Origin: Trichosphaerium sp. ATCC 40318
Lineage: Eukaryota > Discosea > Flabellinia > Trichosidae
Assembly: GCA_038496445.1 (NCBI GenBank)
Contig: JALMLS010000453.1
Location: forward strand, 124,001-188,000
Reading direction: 5' to 3'
Length of the DNA: 64,000 nucleotides
Shown here one piece after another: positions 43,368-56,472 of the stretch (the stretch's first letter is position 1; every line of letters starts with the position of its first letter). Under the pieces are notes generated by a model. That model had not been told where the DNA came from. It made no database searches and worked only from the letters and a program-made list of their open reading frames with translations. Both the position numbers and the translations under genes were made by a program.

Positions 43368-46273
43368 ATGAAAGCAAGTGTAATATACAGTGTAAAAGAG
43401 GCTATAGAGCTTATAGAAACGAAACCCAGAGAGTTAGCAGCGTCACAGTATTATGTTACACCTCCAAACCCGTATACTGAAGGCTGGATGATCTCAGTAC
43501 CGAAGGTAATGTTTTTGTCGTTTTTATCATTTTTACACGTGAACGTTATTTTTCTTACCCCAATACGCCTAGGCAAGGCTTATTATAGGCGTTTTAGCAA
43601 CTTGTAGGCGAAAACAAGTGTCAAATTTACCAGGAGCAGCTCACTATGCCGCATTGCACGGAAGTAAAGAGCTACTTGAAGCTGTAATCAAAGCAGGTAC
43701 ATTTCAGATATACATTGTTGTCAGTTAAGCGACAATTCATGAAAATATTCAAGAAGATACATTTCGTTGTTTTTCTTTGTTTGGCTATGTGTTGTTCTGA
43801 AACATATTTTAGACCCTGCTTGTATTACTCAATATGATTCTAATGGAAGGACGCCTCTACACTATGCAGCATTTGGCAATAAATTGGAATGTGCTCGTCG
43901 TTTACTCGATTGTTGTGTGAGACTCACCAAAGATATTTATGAAGAAACACCTCTAGATATAGCAAAAGCACGGCTACATAACGAGTTAGCTATGTTGCTT
44001 GATACAACAGAAAAAGTGAGTCTGAAATCCATCCAAACACTTTTTCTCTTTTTTTTCTTATTCAAGGCTGCACGTGATTTTACTAGTTTAGTTTTTTTGA
44101 CGAAGATTGTATTTATGTTCATTATAGAAACACAAAGGAGTATTATCTCTTGTGCAAATAGCTTCAAAGACAATATCAACGTACTACACGACATCAAAAG
44201 AAGGACTTGACGAAATACGAAAATTACAAGAATTAGAGAGTAACGCATTTTATCAAATAATGGAAGGGTTACCTCCGTATGATATCTTGTCTTGGAGGAA
44301 GTTGGGTGCTTTAGATAAAACAAAGAGATCAAGAGGACAAGTATGCCAAGTTATGGAGAATTGTCAACAAAAATATTTGAGATGTTATCAAAAGAGTATC
44401 TATGCATGGGCGGATTGATATCTGCGTTTGATAAAAGACAAATATTTAAGAGCGTTGATATATCAGGTGTAGAGGTAAGTGTTAGAAGTTTTTCTTGTTT
44501 GAATTTTTTTCACCAAGGAGGACTAACAACCTTTCTTTTGTTCTTTCTGTAAGTCTGGTTTGTTAACCTTGTTCGTTGTAGAATTGTGGGTTTAAGGTGT
44601 TTGCAAAACCAACAAATAAGCCCAAAATTGGTGAACATTCTATCGTTGATAGATCGACTTTCTTGCGGCAGTTTGTTAACTTCACAGGCCACTCATGGCG
44701 TGGATTCAGTACGACAGCTAAAGTCTTGAAAAAAAATTTGAAAAACAGTTTGTTTCTCATTTAACTTTTCGTTTTTGGAGGCAATGACCCTTATGTGTAG
44801 TTACGATATTTACCATTCATCTTATCTGCTAACATTGTTGTTAAGAGTGGAACAACACTATAATCATTGGTGGGAGTATAGCAGCTTGTTTAACTGAACA
44901 CAAAGACGATGATGGCAAACCACTTACAAAACAAGCACTACGGAATTATTACGATAAAAATTATGGCAATGCTGATGTTGACATGTATTTATATGGTATG
45001 AAGAATGAAGAAATAAAAAAGAAGGTAAGTAGTACACATAACATTGTTTTTTAGGCAGCTTTGTAGTTTGACGTCTTGCCTAACAATTGTTTTTTGTTCA
45101 GATTGTAGAAATCTACCGATTCTTTAGAGCTAGAGATAAAAATGTGATTGTCACAAGAACACCTTATACTGTTACTTTCGTTTTTGGATATCCAAGGCGA
45201 CATATTCAACTCATAATTGGGTAAATGATACAAAGCTCTTTATTGTCTAACACCAGATTTTTTTGGTTTTTGTACGTACTAATTCTTCGCTACATAGAAA
45301 GTTTCATTGTAAGGAAGAGATTATATTAACAGCCGACGTTGATGTTACATCAGCTGGTTTTGATGGTAATAAAGTGTGGGTTTCTCCAAGAGCTCTTCAA
45401 GCATACAATACTGGATTGAACTTGTCATCGTCATTTAGAATGTCTCTTAGAGAAGGAGATGCATTTATACAAAGACTTTACAAGTACTCAAGAAGAGGGT
45501 TTGGTATAGCTGATCCGTTACTGAATTACATTGACATCCCAGAAGAATGTACGTAACAAAACATTACTAATTCCAAACACATTATTTCTAAAAAACATAC
45601 TCTTGTGCAGTCTAAAGTACTGTTAAAACCGCTTCAGATTGTATTTTTACTCTCAAAAACAATGCTTTATCGTCAATTCCATGTAATAGATACGATAAAA
45701 TGCAACTTGTCTTTTTTTGTGTTTGAAAAAAAAACAAAAAAGCAACTATTTTCTAACTTTTCACTAGCACTTGTTCGAACTTCAAAACTAGAAGCAGAAT
45801 ACTTAAGGAGAAAAGAAAGTGCTGCCTTTGATGACGAAGGTTATAAACAATTATTCTCTGAAATGCAGCCAATAATGCCAAACGGAGCTGAACTTATGAT
45901 GTTATTGAACAAAGACAATGATCTTTCAAAAGCATTGAAATCTGAGTTTAACGAGCCAGATACACCTTTACTACCATATGGAAAAGGTGTTCTGAAGAGA
46001 GCTGTACTTCATGCCATGGAACAAAGAGTTGTAAACAATGTTTATGGTCGTCCTATATACGGTTGGGTAAATGATAGTGAATCAACAATGCCGTATTTAT
46101 ACAAGCCAATTCTAACTGAACAATCTCTTTTAATCCGACTACCAGACATAATACCTACGATGCCTATTGGATATATGGATTGGTATGAGGGCATCCCTCA
46201 TCTGAAAAACATGGGACCGTACAGTGTAGTACCTAGAAAAGTATGGAAACCTAGCATGTTGAAGAAACAATAA
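43368..46273 (+). CDS. Ankyrin-repeat protein with nucleotidyltransferase-like core
   Basis: ATG at 43368; about nine exons; TAA at 46271-46273. Ankyrin repeats occupy the N-terminus (GAAHYAALHGSKELLEAVIK; NGRTPLHYAAFGNKLECARR). A helical linker follows, then IIIGGSIAACL (GGS near 44869-44877) and, about 32 residues on, NADVDMYLYGM, then VTRTPYTVTFVF, RRHIQLIIGKFH and LTADVDVTSAGFDGNKVWV. GGS ... DxD ... DxD is the signature order of the pol-beta-like nucleotidyltransferase fold. I recall similar ankyrin proteins in fungi, uncharacterised. An apparent frame shift near 44340 disappears if a roughly 50-nt intron (donor GTTGGG, acceptor GCCAAG) is removed. Confidence 0.65.
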
Positions 46274-46698
46274 TAAACTACAGCCCGTCTTACAAACCTT
46301 AAAGCCGGATACAAAACATTGTTCAAAAACCGCTGTTACTAAGGGCACAGTATACTGTTCCACCTCACTCCAACAACCAGTGTTAATACGCTTTGCGACA
46401 AGGTAATACGACTAAAACTATTTTTACTTGTAAGCAAACGCTACGTCACGTGTTTTACGGGGTTTTTAAGTGTTTTACTTTAATTCCAAAACACCACTTA
46501 ACCTCGGCCAATTATTCCTCCACCATTGTTAAAACCAACCCGGCACAGCTACCTTTGTATATAATCTATAAAAAATTCAACGCTATTGTGAGTATTACAT
46601 GTATTCACGTGTTAGTTCATGCGAACTGTTTGAATTCTCCTGAATTTCACGTGAGAAATTCTCATCTTTTTGTTCATTTCAACCACACAAGTACAAAC
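46274..46698. other. Intergenic region with three clustered CACGTG sites
   Basis: No gene seen. CACGTG occurs at 46447, 46606 and 46648, with the start codon of the next gene at 46699. If the palindrome is a bHLH-type site anywhere in the window, this cluster just upstream of a gene is the best candidate. Confidence 0.35.
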
Positions 46699-47125
46699 AT
46701 GGCAACACAAGTAGGCGTAATAGTTAATCTGACAGTAAAAAAGGGCATAGAGTCTGAAATTAAGGCGTTTGTTGAAGGATCAGTCAAAGAAACACGCAAA
46801 GAAGCAGGTTAGCATTGCAGTAATCCTAATGATCTATAGCTCTTCATCATCATTCAATAGGATGTCTTTCTTTCGAGCTCTATCAAGATCAAACAAACCC
46901 ACAGAAATTCTCAATGGTATGAACCTGGTTTTGTATCACGTGCAAAAAACGCTCAAAAAACAAATTGTGTTGGTTTTGACCTTTGATTTCTAGATTGAGA
47001 GATGGGCTTCCCAAGAGGCATTGGATAATCATTTGAAGCAAGAATATGTCGCAGCCTCCAGACCTAAAATGAAGGAAATGCTTGAAGGAGAAATGCAAGT
47101 TCGCAAATTCAACTTGTACGGCTAA
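46699..47125 (+). CDS. Antibiotic-biosynthesis-monooxygenase (ABM) fold protein
   Basis: Three exons, about 95 residues. VGVIVNLTVKKGIESEIKAF, then ETRKEAG|CLSFELYQDQTNP and FSM|IERWASQEALDNHLKQEY. This is the dimeric alpha-beta barrel (YgiN/ABM) pattern, including the conserved E-x-W segment. Such proteins act as small monooxygenases, isomerases or haem-binding enzymes; the substrate is unknown. Length and intactness are normal for the family. Confidence 0.8.
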
Positions 47126-47205
47126 ACAGGAGCCACCAATAAACATTTCTACTATAGCCCAATATCTATAATATTTTGGTGAAACTTTTAAAGATATAAT
47201 TATTT

Positions 47206-47370
47206 TCAAGAATCAGTACTAACGGCCTTCATTGTTATAAGGCTTGGGAAGGGTCTCTGGCTACGTGATACAGGGGATAGAAGGTGAGCGAGACGTATTC
47301 TCTCCTCCAATCTGGTATTGTAGATCAACAAGAACGCTTGAACGTCTTTGTACATTTTGGCAAAGTACAT
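47206..47370 (-). CDS. Possible short gene or terminal exon
   Basis: The minus-strand frame has protein-like composition (MYFAKMYKDVQAFLLIYNTR, then LEERIRLAHLL) from an ATG at 47370 to a TGA at 47206. The frame stays open about 40 nt upstream of the ATG after an AG, so it may be a last exon. No family recognised and no upstream exon found. Confidence 0.25.
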   Translation of the reverse strand: MYFAKMYKDVQAFLLIYNTRLEERIRLAHLLSPVSRSQRPFPSLITMKAVSTDS

Positions 47371-47488
47371 TTGTCTCTGCAATTGATAACCTGAATAGTG
47401 TACAAGTGGCAATGTTTAATCTAAAAGTCTAAGTAACAAGATGGTATAAGCCCGTTTGTAACCTCTGTAGTAACAATTAGTTTTTTAT

Positions 47489-48700
47489 TTAGAGCTGTAA
47501 GCAACAATCAAGATTTACAAATTCATCTCCAATGAATGCAACTGTTTTTTCAGGTGTGGTATCAAGATGATAACAGTTGCCTTCTATGGTCCCTTGATTG
47601 TTCCAAGGATCAGATAGCCCGTATATCTGTACATGACCTCTTCTGGAACCATACACAAGCTTCAAAGCATCGATTTCAACAATCTGTTTTGTGAAGCAAC
47701 TTCTCTTGAACCCTTTGTTGAAAAATGGTGTGTTTGGTTTTCTAATATCCACAATGCTCACGTGTTTGTAATTACATCCACCAATAGTATTATTTATCAA
47801 TGTACTTACATTTGAGAACTCTGGAACTACCATCACTGCTTCATGACCTGACCTTTCATCCCATACTTTTGTTGTTGTTTTGTTTGAAGATAAAACAAGA
47901 TTTCCAAAAAGTGAAGTACGCACTGAATAGACGCCAGAATCATGACCTGCAAATACCATTCTTCTCTTTGATTGAGCTACATCATATATCAAAACATTTT
48001 TAATATCCCAACCATACACTGTTCCTGAGTTGTCTGAAAGTCCGTAAGCAATAGAATTCTCATCAACAAAACACATTCCATGTGGTTTTTGTTTCAATCC
48101 CAAATTAGAGCAAGACGAGGTTTTATCACTTCTATTCCATACAATTATTCCCCTTTCTATACCCACAGCTACTGTACTTTGGCTGAGAGCACATGTTTTA
48201 CCATCAGCCATCGCGAGCCTTGGATGAGTGAAATGAGAAGTCTTTGAATTTTCCTGAAACATAACGACTCCTCTTGTTCTTGATGTAGTCCCTCCGCACA
48301 CCAGGAAGCGATTATTATTGTCTGGATCTATTCTCATATCGTTTATCCAATCCCCAGCGTATATTTTTACCAAACGCTCCTTTTTTAGGGCTTTTATGTC
48401 GTGTTCTTTGAAAGCGCTCATCTTCATTATAAACGTCTTTTTTGTCCTTTGTATCCATGCCTCTTGTTCTCGTACATGTCCATAACATTGTTGGTACACC
48501 CAAAGAGGAGTTGGGAAGGTTTTTGCGTAAATCTTGCTCCAAACAAAATTAGAACTGCAAATATTGTTCATATTTAAGCACGTGGTAGACAACGCAAGAA
48601 TATCACTGTAGGAAACATGCGAGAGTATTTCAATACACGTTTCTGTTGGTAAACGCAATAAATGGCATTCTTCACTTTCGTTTACACCTTTCTGAGTCAT
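47489..48700 (-). CDS. F-box / beta-propeller (WD40-like) protein
   Basis: Intronless, 403 residues, ATG at 48700. F-box at residues about 14-55 (LLRLPTETCIEILSHVSYSD ... NFVWSKIYAKTFP). Degenerate WD-type blades follow: VAVGIERGIIVWNR, SGTVYGWDI, VFAGHDSGVYSVRTS, TTTKVWDERSGHEA and GRRGHVQIYGLSDPW-like closure. The fold mirrors FBXW-class SCF receptors. No introns, unlike the enzyme genes around it but like the other F-box genes. Confidence 0.75.
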   Translation of the reverse strand: MTQKGVNESEECHLLRLPTETCIEILSHVSYSDILALSTTCLNMNNICSSNFVWSKIYAKTFPTPLWVYQQCYGHVREQEAWIQRTKKTFIMKMSAFKEHDIKALKKERLVKIYAGDWINDMRIDPDNNNRFLVCGGTTSRTRGVVMFQENSKTSHFTHPRLAMADGKTCALSQSTVAVGIERGIIVWNRSDKTSSCSNLGLKQKPHGMCFVDENSIAYGLSDNSGTVYGWDIKNVLIYDVAQSKRRMVFAGHDSGVYSVRTSLFGNLVLSSNKTTTKVWDERSGHEAVMVVPEFSNVSTLINNTIGGCNYKHVSIVDIRKPNTPFFNKGFKRSCFTKQIVEIDALKLVYGSRRGHVQIYGLSDPWNNQGTIEGNCYHLDTTPEKTVAFIGDEFVNLDCCLQL

Positions 48701-49054
48701 TGGCGTGGATGGTAGAGTAAATATAAGTAACTTCTATGGACTTTAACTGAATTCTGGAAGGTACTTAAAGATGACTTGTTGCATGTGGCGATCTGTTCAT
48801 CACCCTTGTTTACATCAACTTTTCGGAAGCGCTTTAGATTTTAGTAGGCTCAGAACGACTTTGATGTTTGAGAATCTCTGTTGATTTAATACTTCATCAG
48901 TCACTGCAAGATTTAAACGATACAGAACAACTAATGGTTTTCTGTACACATAAATAAGCGCTTACAAATGAAGACTGTTTGTAACAACTTTTTGAGTCAC
49001 GTGTTTTCTTATTTAGTACGTTGGATAATTATCACGCCACACGATTAAGCTCAA
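48701..49054. promoter_or_regulatory. Divergent spacer between two F-box genes
   Basis: 354 bp separating the F-box/propeller start (48700) from the F-box/LRR start (49055), so a bidirectional promoter region. One CACGTG at 48998. No gene seen. Confidence 0.4.
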
Positions 49055-50356
49055 ATGGAAGCACAGGCTGCTCTAAGGGTTGATCAAATACCAATCGAAA
49101 TATGGATTATAATCTTTAATTTTGTACCTGACATGTGCATACCTCTCGTTGGAGAAGTATGCACTTTATTTTCATTTGTGGTAAAACATTATTTGGATTA
49201 TACGCACAACGTAGTCGTTACAATCGCAAACAGACAACAACTCAAAGAGTATCACCAACAGAAGTTCCCTTTTCATTTAAAAACATGTAAGGTTGCTATT
49301 TGTTACAACATGGAGGTAGAAGATTTTGAAAAATATCTTCAACAAGCTTTTTCTATTCAATGTGTTTTTAAAAATGTGACTGAGAACTTTGCCAAAGCAT
49401 TAATTGGCGTACATACGATTGATCTTAGTTTTACTCGAGTTAAAGATGAAAGCATTATCTCATTGGCTGGAGTTCATACAATTAATCTCAAAAGTACTAA
49501 GGTGACAGATAAGGGTATCAAAGCGTTGGCTGGAGTTCATTCAATTAATCTTAGTTTCACTAAAGTGACAGACAAAGGTATCAGGGCGCTTGCTGGAGTT
49601 CATACAATTCATCTTTGTGATACGCGAGTGACGGATAAGGGTATCAAAGCAATAGCTGGAGTTTATAGAATTAGTCTGTCCGACACTGAAGTGACAAACG
49701 CCGGTATTGCAGCATTGGCCGGAGTTCATGCTATTAATTTGTGTTCTACTTGCGTAACAGATCTTGGTATCCAGGCATTAGCAGGAGTTCATACGATTAA
49801 TCTTGAAGGCACTAATATAACAGATAAAGGTATCAAAGCGTTGGCTGGAGTTCACACGATTGATCTATCTGGTACTCGAGTTACAGACCAAGGTATACAG
49901 GCACTAGCTGGAGTACATACAATTAATCTTTGTGATACTCGAGTTACAGATAAAGGTGTCACAGCGTTAGGTGGAGTACATACAATTGATCTTGAAGGCA
50001 CTAAAGTGACAGATACAGGTATCAAAGCGTTGGCTGGAGTTCATACGATTGACCTTGGTTATACTAAAGTAACAGATGAAGGCATCCAAGCTTTGGCTGG
50101 AGTTCATTCAATTAATCTTAGTTCTACTGCTGTAACAGATGAGGGTATCGAAGCACTAGCTGGAGTGCATACTATTCATCTTTGTGATTGTAAAGTGACT
50201 AACAAAGGTATCAGAGCGTTGGCTGGCGCTCATACGATTGATCTTGGATATACTAATCTGACAGATAAAGGCATCAAAGTACTGGCTGGAGGTTATGCAA
50301 TTAATCTTGGTTACATCGATGGGTCAGATGAGACTAACAGCATGTTGTGGTGGTGA
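49055..50356 (+). CDS. F-box / 21-residue LRR protein, longest array
   Basis: Intronless, 433 residues, ATG at 49055, TGA stop. F-box: VDQIPIEIWIIIFNFVPD ... VGEVCTLFSFVVKHY. From about 49400 to 50330 there are about fifteen 21-residue LRRs of consensus A-G-V-H-T-I-x-L-x-x-T-x-V-T-D-x-G-I-x-A-L, almost without length variation and strongly similar in DNA (63-bp period). The array ends abruptly with a short unrelated tail. Confidence 0.85.
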   Translation: MEAQAALRVDQIPIEIWIIIFNFVPDMCIPLVGEVCTLFSFVVKHYLDYTHNVVVTIANRQQLKEYHQQKFPFHLKTCKVAICYNMEVEDFEKYLQQAFSIQCVFKNVTENFAKALIGVHTIDLSFTRVKDESIISLAGVHTINLKSTKVTDKGIKALAGVHSINLSFTKVTDKGIRALAGVHTIHLCDTRVTDKGIKAIAGVYRISLSDTEVTNAGIAALAGVHAINLCSTCVTDLGIQALAGVHTINLEGTNITDKGIKALAGVHTIDLSGTRVTDQGIQALAGVHTINLCDTRVTDKGVTALGGVHTIDLEGTKVTDTGIKALAGVHTIDLGYTKVTDEGIQALAGVHSINLSSTAVTDEGIEALAGVHTIHLCDCKVTNKGIRALAGAHTIDLGYTNLTDKGIKVLAGGYAINLGYIDGSDETNSMLWW

Positions 50357-50559
50357 TGAGATTGAATTTTAAAAAGAATAATCAGATTGCAATGAATTAC
50401 AATTAGTATTATGCAAATTGGTATTATTTGAATTTGTACTTGCCACAAAAAACCAAATATTCATACTATAAAAATGCTGTACTTCGCTTTGAAATCTGTT
50501 ATGTGGTTAAATGAGGACATACAGTTGACCTGAAATGTTGGCAAACAAGTCGTTTATTC

Positions 50560-50900
50560 AATATTGTAAGTGGTTTTTTGTGACAGCAAGGTCTAAATTG
50601 CGGATCAGACGGTGAGTTTCTGTTAATACCCATATTTACTTACAAGTTAACATCCTAATCTTGTGCTGTTTGTTGAAAGTACTTACTGTCTAGATAAAGT
50701 CCTGTACCTAAAAATAAGTTTCTAAATGCATGGTCTTAAGAACAATAAGGCAACTATTAACTATTGGTGCTATTCGATTCGCTACACTAATATCAGCCCT
50801 TAAATATTAACCTTCTGAAACATTTTCATATCCAAGCGGATTGTTGCATAATCAGTGCTAAAATTAGAAAAAACCGCTACATCTATTACTGGATTACATT
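50560..50900 (-). pseudogene. Coding-like remnants of an unidentified gene
   Basis: Several short minus-strand stretches read like exons (DYATIRLDMKMFQK; HAFRNLFLGTGLYLDSK; GINRNSPSDPQFRPCCH), but I could not join them into one continuous frame. Either an unrecognised small gene with tiny exons or the debris of one. Confidence 0.25.
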
Positions 50901-50939
50901 GTCGGTGGGGAATATTGTCAGCACACGATTTACAGGTGT

Positions 50940-52359
50940 TCAAGGAACAATCTCTATTGTTGGTCCGTCATCACTTTCTTTGCGTTTTTTCTTCTTTTGT
51001 GGTTCTGTATTCTTGACATACTTCCTGACATGCCTTCGCCATACCTTTTAAACCATCAATCACAAATATAACCAATGCAACATACTTTATGTCCGTCCTT
51101 TAGCTCACCGCCAAAAACTTCATCAAGTTGATCTTTGTCAATGTATTTTAATAGATCATCTTTACCAGAAGCTATTGTAAACTACTAGCATGTTAATCAC
51201 GTGCTTTACAAAAACAACGAAAACCTAACCCTGTCTAACAGTTTCTTTTTCATAAACAGGCTTGCAACAGTAAACAGTGCTCTATAAATAGAAGGAGCAT
51301 TCAAAACCTAGCAAAAATATTAAACTCACTGGAAAAAAACAAACTTAATACAAATATTGCACTTACAATTACTTTCTTTAGTCTCATTGGAAAGTTATTC
51401 TGAAGAGCCTAGGTATTCATAAGCTTATAAGGCAATATTAAATTACTAATCTCAAAGAAAAACGAACCGTCATAAGTTTATTTTGTAGCTTCATATCAAA
51501 GTGCTTCCATCCGACTATAAAACAACTTTAGCATTTCCAAAAACAAATCCTTGTTGTCGTACCTCCAGACATATCTTGTACAAAAACTATACCACGCCTA
51601 TGGTAATCTAACAAAATAAGATACAGAGCAGACACACTGTAGTACCCATAGACTCATAAAAAACACCACGTGAATAAACCCATATCATAAAATTCATGAT
51701 ATCTTCATGTGAGAAAATTTCCGGATCAAGACGAGCTGGATTTGCATAAACTATGCCATACCCATCCTTCAACAATGTAATCAATACCCACAGAAACATT
51801 AAATACAACTAAAATCGTCATACCTTAGAACGAGCTCCTGGGTAAGCCCAACAGTAATCCAACTCAAAAAACTTTTTGTTCAAGTTTTTGTAGTAAGGGA
51901 ACGGAGAAAATTGTGGGTTGGCTATTCTCCACTAAAAAACACGTGAGTCTGAGGAGTCATAGTGACGTATTCTATGGAGGTTTTTTGGTTGAATGTGATT
52001 GTAATTCACGAGAAGTTGCCCCGGGGCGTACTTTTTCGAGTGAATTGAGCATCTTTTCTGTTCTCTTGACGTCGCATTTGCGAGAAAACAGACAAGCGCA
52101 TAAAAAATCGTCAGTGTAGTCTGTAACGTTTTTAACAACATCAGTCTGCTTTAAAGTAGCCAGCGCTTGTTGTTCGATTGGAAATAACTGATCTTGGACT
52201 GTTTGAGTGTTGTACTCTCCTAAATCCAACTAAACAATGCTATTAGCATACTCTATAATGTTTGAATACGTGTAAGGATCGTAATACCTTTCTAGCGGTT
52301 TCTGGGATGCCTTTTAGGTTGTCTGTCTTTTTCTTGCTTTTAGAAGTCTTCTTTTCCAT
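50940..52359 (-). CDS. CRAL-TRIO (Sec14-like) lipid-transfer domain protein
   Basis: ATG at 52359 (MEKKTSKSKKKTDNLKGIPE), about ten exons, TGA at 50940. The CRAL-TRIO N-lobe reads FLCACLFSRKCDVKRTEKML. The lipid-binding core reads GYGIVYANPARLDPE, then YHRRGIVFVQDMSGVGWKHF, PMRLKKVIVLNAPSIYRALF and VASLFMKKKLLDRV, followed by the usual end DQLDEVFGGEL. A basic Lys-rich tail follows. Closest to the tocopherol-transfer/clavesin type; it moves hydrophobic ligands or phosphoinositides between membranes. Confidence 0.8.
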
Positions 52360-52857
52360 CAGTGGTTGCTTGTACTTGTCAATTGCTACTTTTAGATGGT
52401 AATTTTGTTCACTTTCAAGCCTTAATTCGGTGAATCCGCGCGTTTCTTAGGCGTTACTCATTTTTTGCTTTCAAAAATTACCCGAGCCCCGAAATATAGC
52501 TTAGAGACCCCTAGAACTTATGTCTAACAGCTGCGTTGACAAAATTAACTACCCGAGCAAGTTGCGGCGAAAACTTGTGATACTTGCACTTTGGACACAA
52601 TATTTGCTTTTGATACGCAGAAAATATGCGCACAAGTGCCAACGGTTTTTTGAACTCGCAAATACTTCTTTACCTTGTCATTCTGTACCAGTACTCACCC
52701 TAACAAAACACTTCATACAACAAAAAACATACAACAAAAGTCAAAATATGCATCGTGTGCTTGTAATATTTTTTATTTAATTTCCTTACTGACATTGTTG
52801 AACCTAACACCACACCAGCACACACAGTGAGAGACTGTAAAATTACATGGTGTTAAC
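52360..52857. other. Intergenic region, no gene seen
   Basis: 498 bp between Arp3 (3' end) and the CRAL-TRIO gene (5' end). A forward frame at 52520-52780 has no ATG-led protein-like composition and is not called. Confidence 0.4.
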
Positions 52858-54963
<2,106 letters not shown>

Positions 54964-55222
54964 GTTTGCAGCCAACTATTGTTGTATGGGTCAAAAGAGT
55001 TCTATAGTCGTTTAACACAACAAAGCGTCTAAGAAGTAGTACGCACTTCTTACGCGTTATAATAACGAAACGAGAGGTCGCTTCTTATTTTTTATAAATT
55101 ATAATAGTGTACATTTTGAGTGCGTCAGCCAGCGCTCTTTTAGGTGATAGCGAGAATGGTGGAGTGTTTAGTGATTTTTTTTGTACAGTGGCTCGTGTTT
55201 TTACAAAAAGTTGTTTTTTTTT

Positions 55223-56183
55223 TTAGCTTTCGTTTGCAATTTGTTTCATTTTTTGTAGTAAATTATGTGTAAACCAAGCCTGAGTCCACCTTGGAAGGCG
55301 TTAACATGATGTTTACATGATGTATAAGTTTGTTATCGACACTACTATTTTACTACGCACCTAGCTAAAGGGTAACCAGCCTTTGTAAGCCAGCTGTTTG
55401 GTGTACTAAATGACAGCATTGAAAAAGTGACAGTTTTTTTTTCCATGTCCATTTCTACCGAGAACCTGGCTTCCCCACGCTCTACATGCTGTGGAAGGGT
55501 ACCTTATATTATTGTTTTAATATCTAAACGGTCTAGGGAGGATGATCGTACCTGTTGCGAAAGCGAACACTCGTTTTTCTTCAAGAGTTTCATCAATTAC
55601 GTACACAATACGAACAACATTCAAGAAATGCATACCGTATTGGCAAGCTACGATAGCGAGCGTTGTCCCTATGAATTGATATGTAAGTAAGGGGACAAGA
55701 GCTCACGTGGATGGCGATAATTTTGTCAACAATTCATGTTCATGTGTTGAAGGTTTCGGTGAAGACAAAGTTTTTTTTGTAAAGTGGTGAATGTAGAGAT
55801 TGTAAATGCTACCTGATTGAATATTGGCATCTGCTGGATAGGTTTCCACGCCTGGTTGTTTAAAACTGTGGCTTAGTGAGCAAGAATATGCAACGTTGCG
55901 ATAGCTTACATTTCCCAAGCTTTCAGGGCGCTCACTGCGCGTTGGAATACCTTTTCACCCTTTCCTAGTGTCATTTAGAAAATCTCGCTAGTAGGTTACG
56001 CGTACCAAGCGAAATTGACGCTGAATCTACATCGTAAGCGTGAAAAGCGTCATTTTGTTCCAATTCTTCTTTGCTTGTATTAACTGTACCCCGAACTTCG
56101 TCGTACGAGTAACCTTGCTCTGTGTGATCCCACAAGCATTGTGTAATTGCCTCTTCCGTTGGTTTGAACAAGGACAAGCTCAT
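55223..56183 (-). CDS. DUF1990 / UPF0548 family protein
   Basis: ATG at 56183, about five exons, TAA at 55223-55225. Hallmarks in order: GYSYDEVRGT; GKGEKVFQRAVSALKAW; GTTLAIVACQYGMHFLNVVR; IVYVIDETLEEKRVFAFATG; GTLPQHVERGEARFSV; and TVTFSMLSFSTPNSWLTKAG followed by YPLAR. The final exon reads WTQAWFTHNLLQKMKQ. The length, about 210 residues, suits the family. The family is widespread in bacteria, plants and protists with no defined biochemical role. Confidence 0.75.
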
Positions 56184-56472
56184 TTTGATGTGCGATTGGC
56201 TGTTCGTTGCGAACGGAAAGAATTGTACAAATGTGACTAGTTTTGAACTGCTACATTTTTTTGGTGACACTATGTGACATAGATAACATTGTGCTCTGTG
56301 GGTAAAGAACAATTACAGGAGTAAAATAAGCACAATTGTGGTACAAAATGTCACAAATGTAGATATTGCCGCCGTTGGTGCTTGTTTCCGTGGGTAGGTG
56401 GTACACGTAGAAATGTGCAACGACCTTAATGAAATAAGCGACACAACGAGTTAAATATCAAATAGGAAAGCA

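Noticed and set aside
44281-44360. Apparent frameshift in the ankyrin/NTase gene
   Set aside because: Excising a roughly 50-nt GT-AG intron (donor GTTGGG, acceptor GCCAAG) joins SWR to NYGELSTK in frame, so no mutation is needed.
15853-50356. Idea that the F-box/LRR block is an integrated giant-virus segment
   Set aside because: Intron-rich cellular genes are interspersed throughout and no viral hallmark gene (capsid, packaging ATPase, viral polymerase) is present; similarity to amoeba-virus LRR proteins is from memory only.
55430-55450. Possible frameshift at a poly-A run in the DUF1990 gene
   Set aside because: Recounting gives nine A residues; the frame then continues cleanly through KKTVTFSMLSFSTP, matching the family.
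55446-55690. Forward open frame as a separate gene
   Set aside because: It is antisense to DUF1990 exons whose minus-strand translation carries the family motifs.
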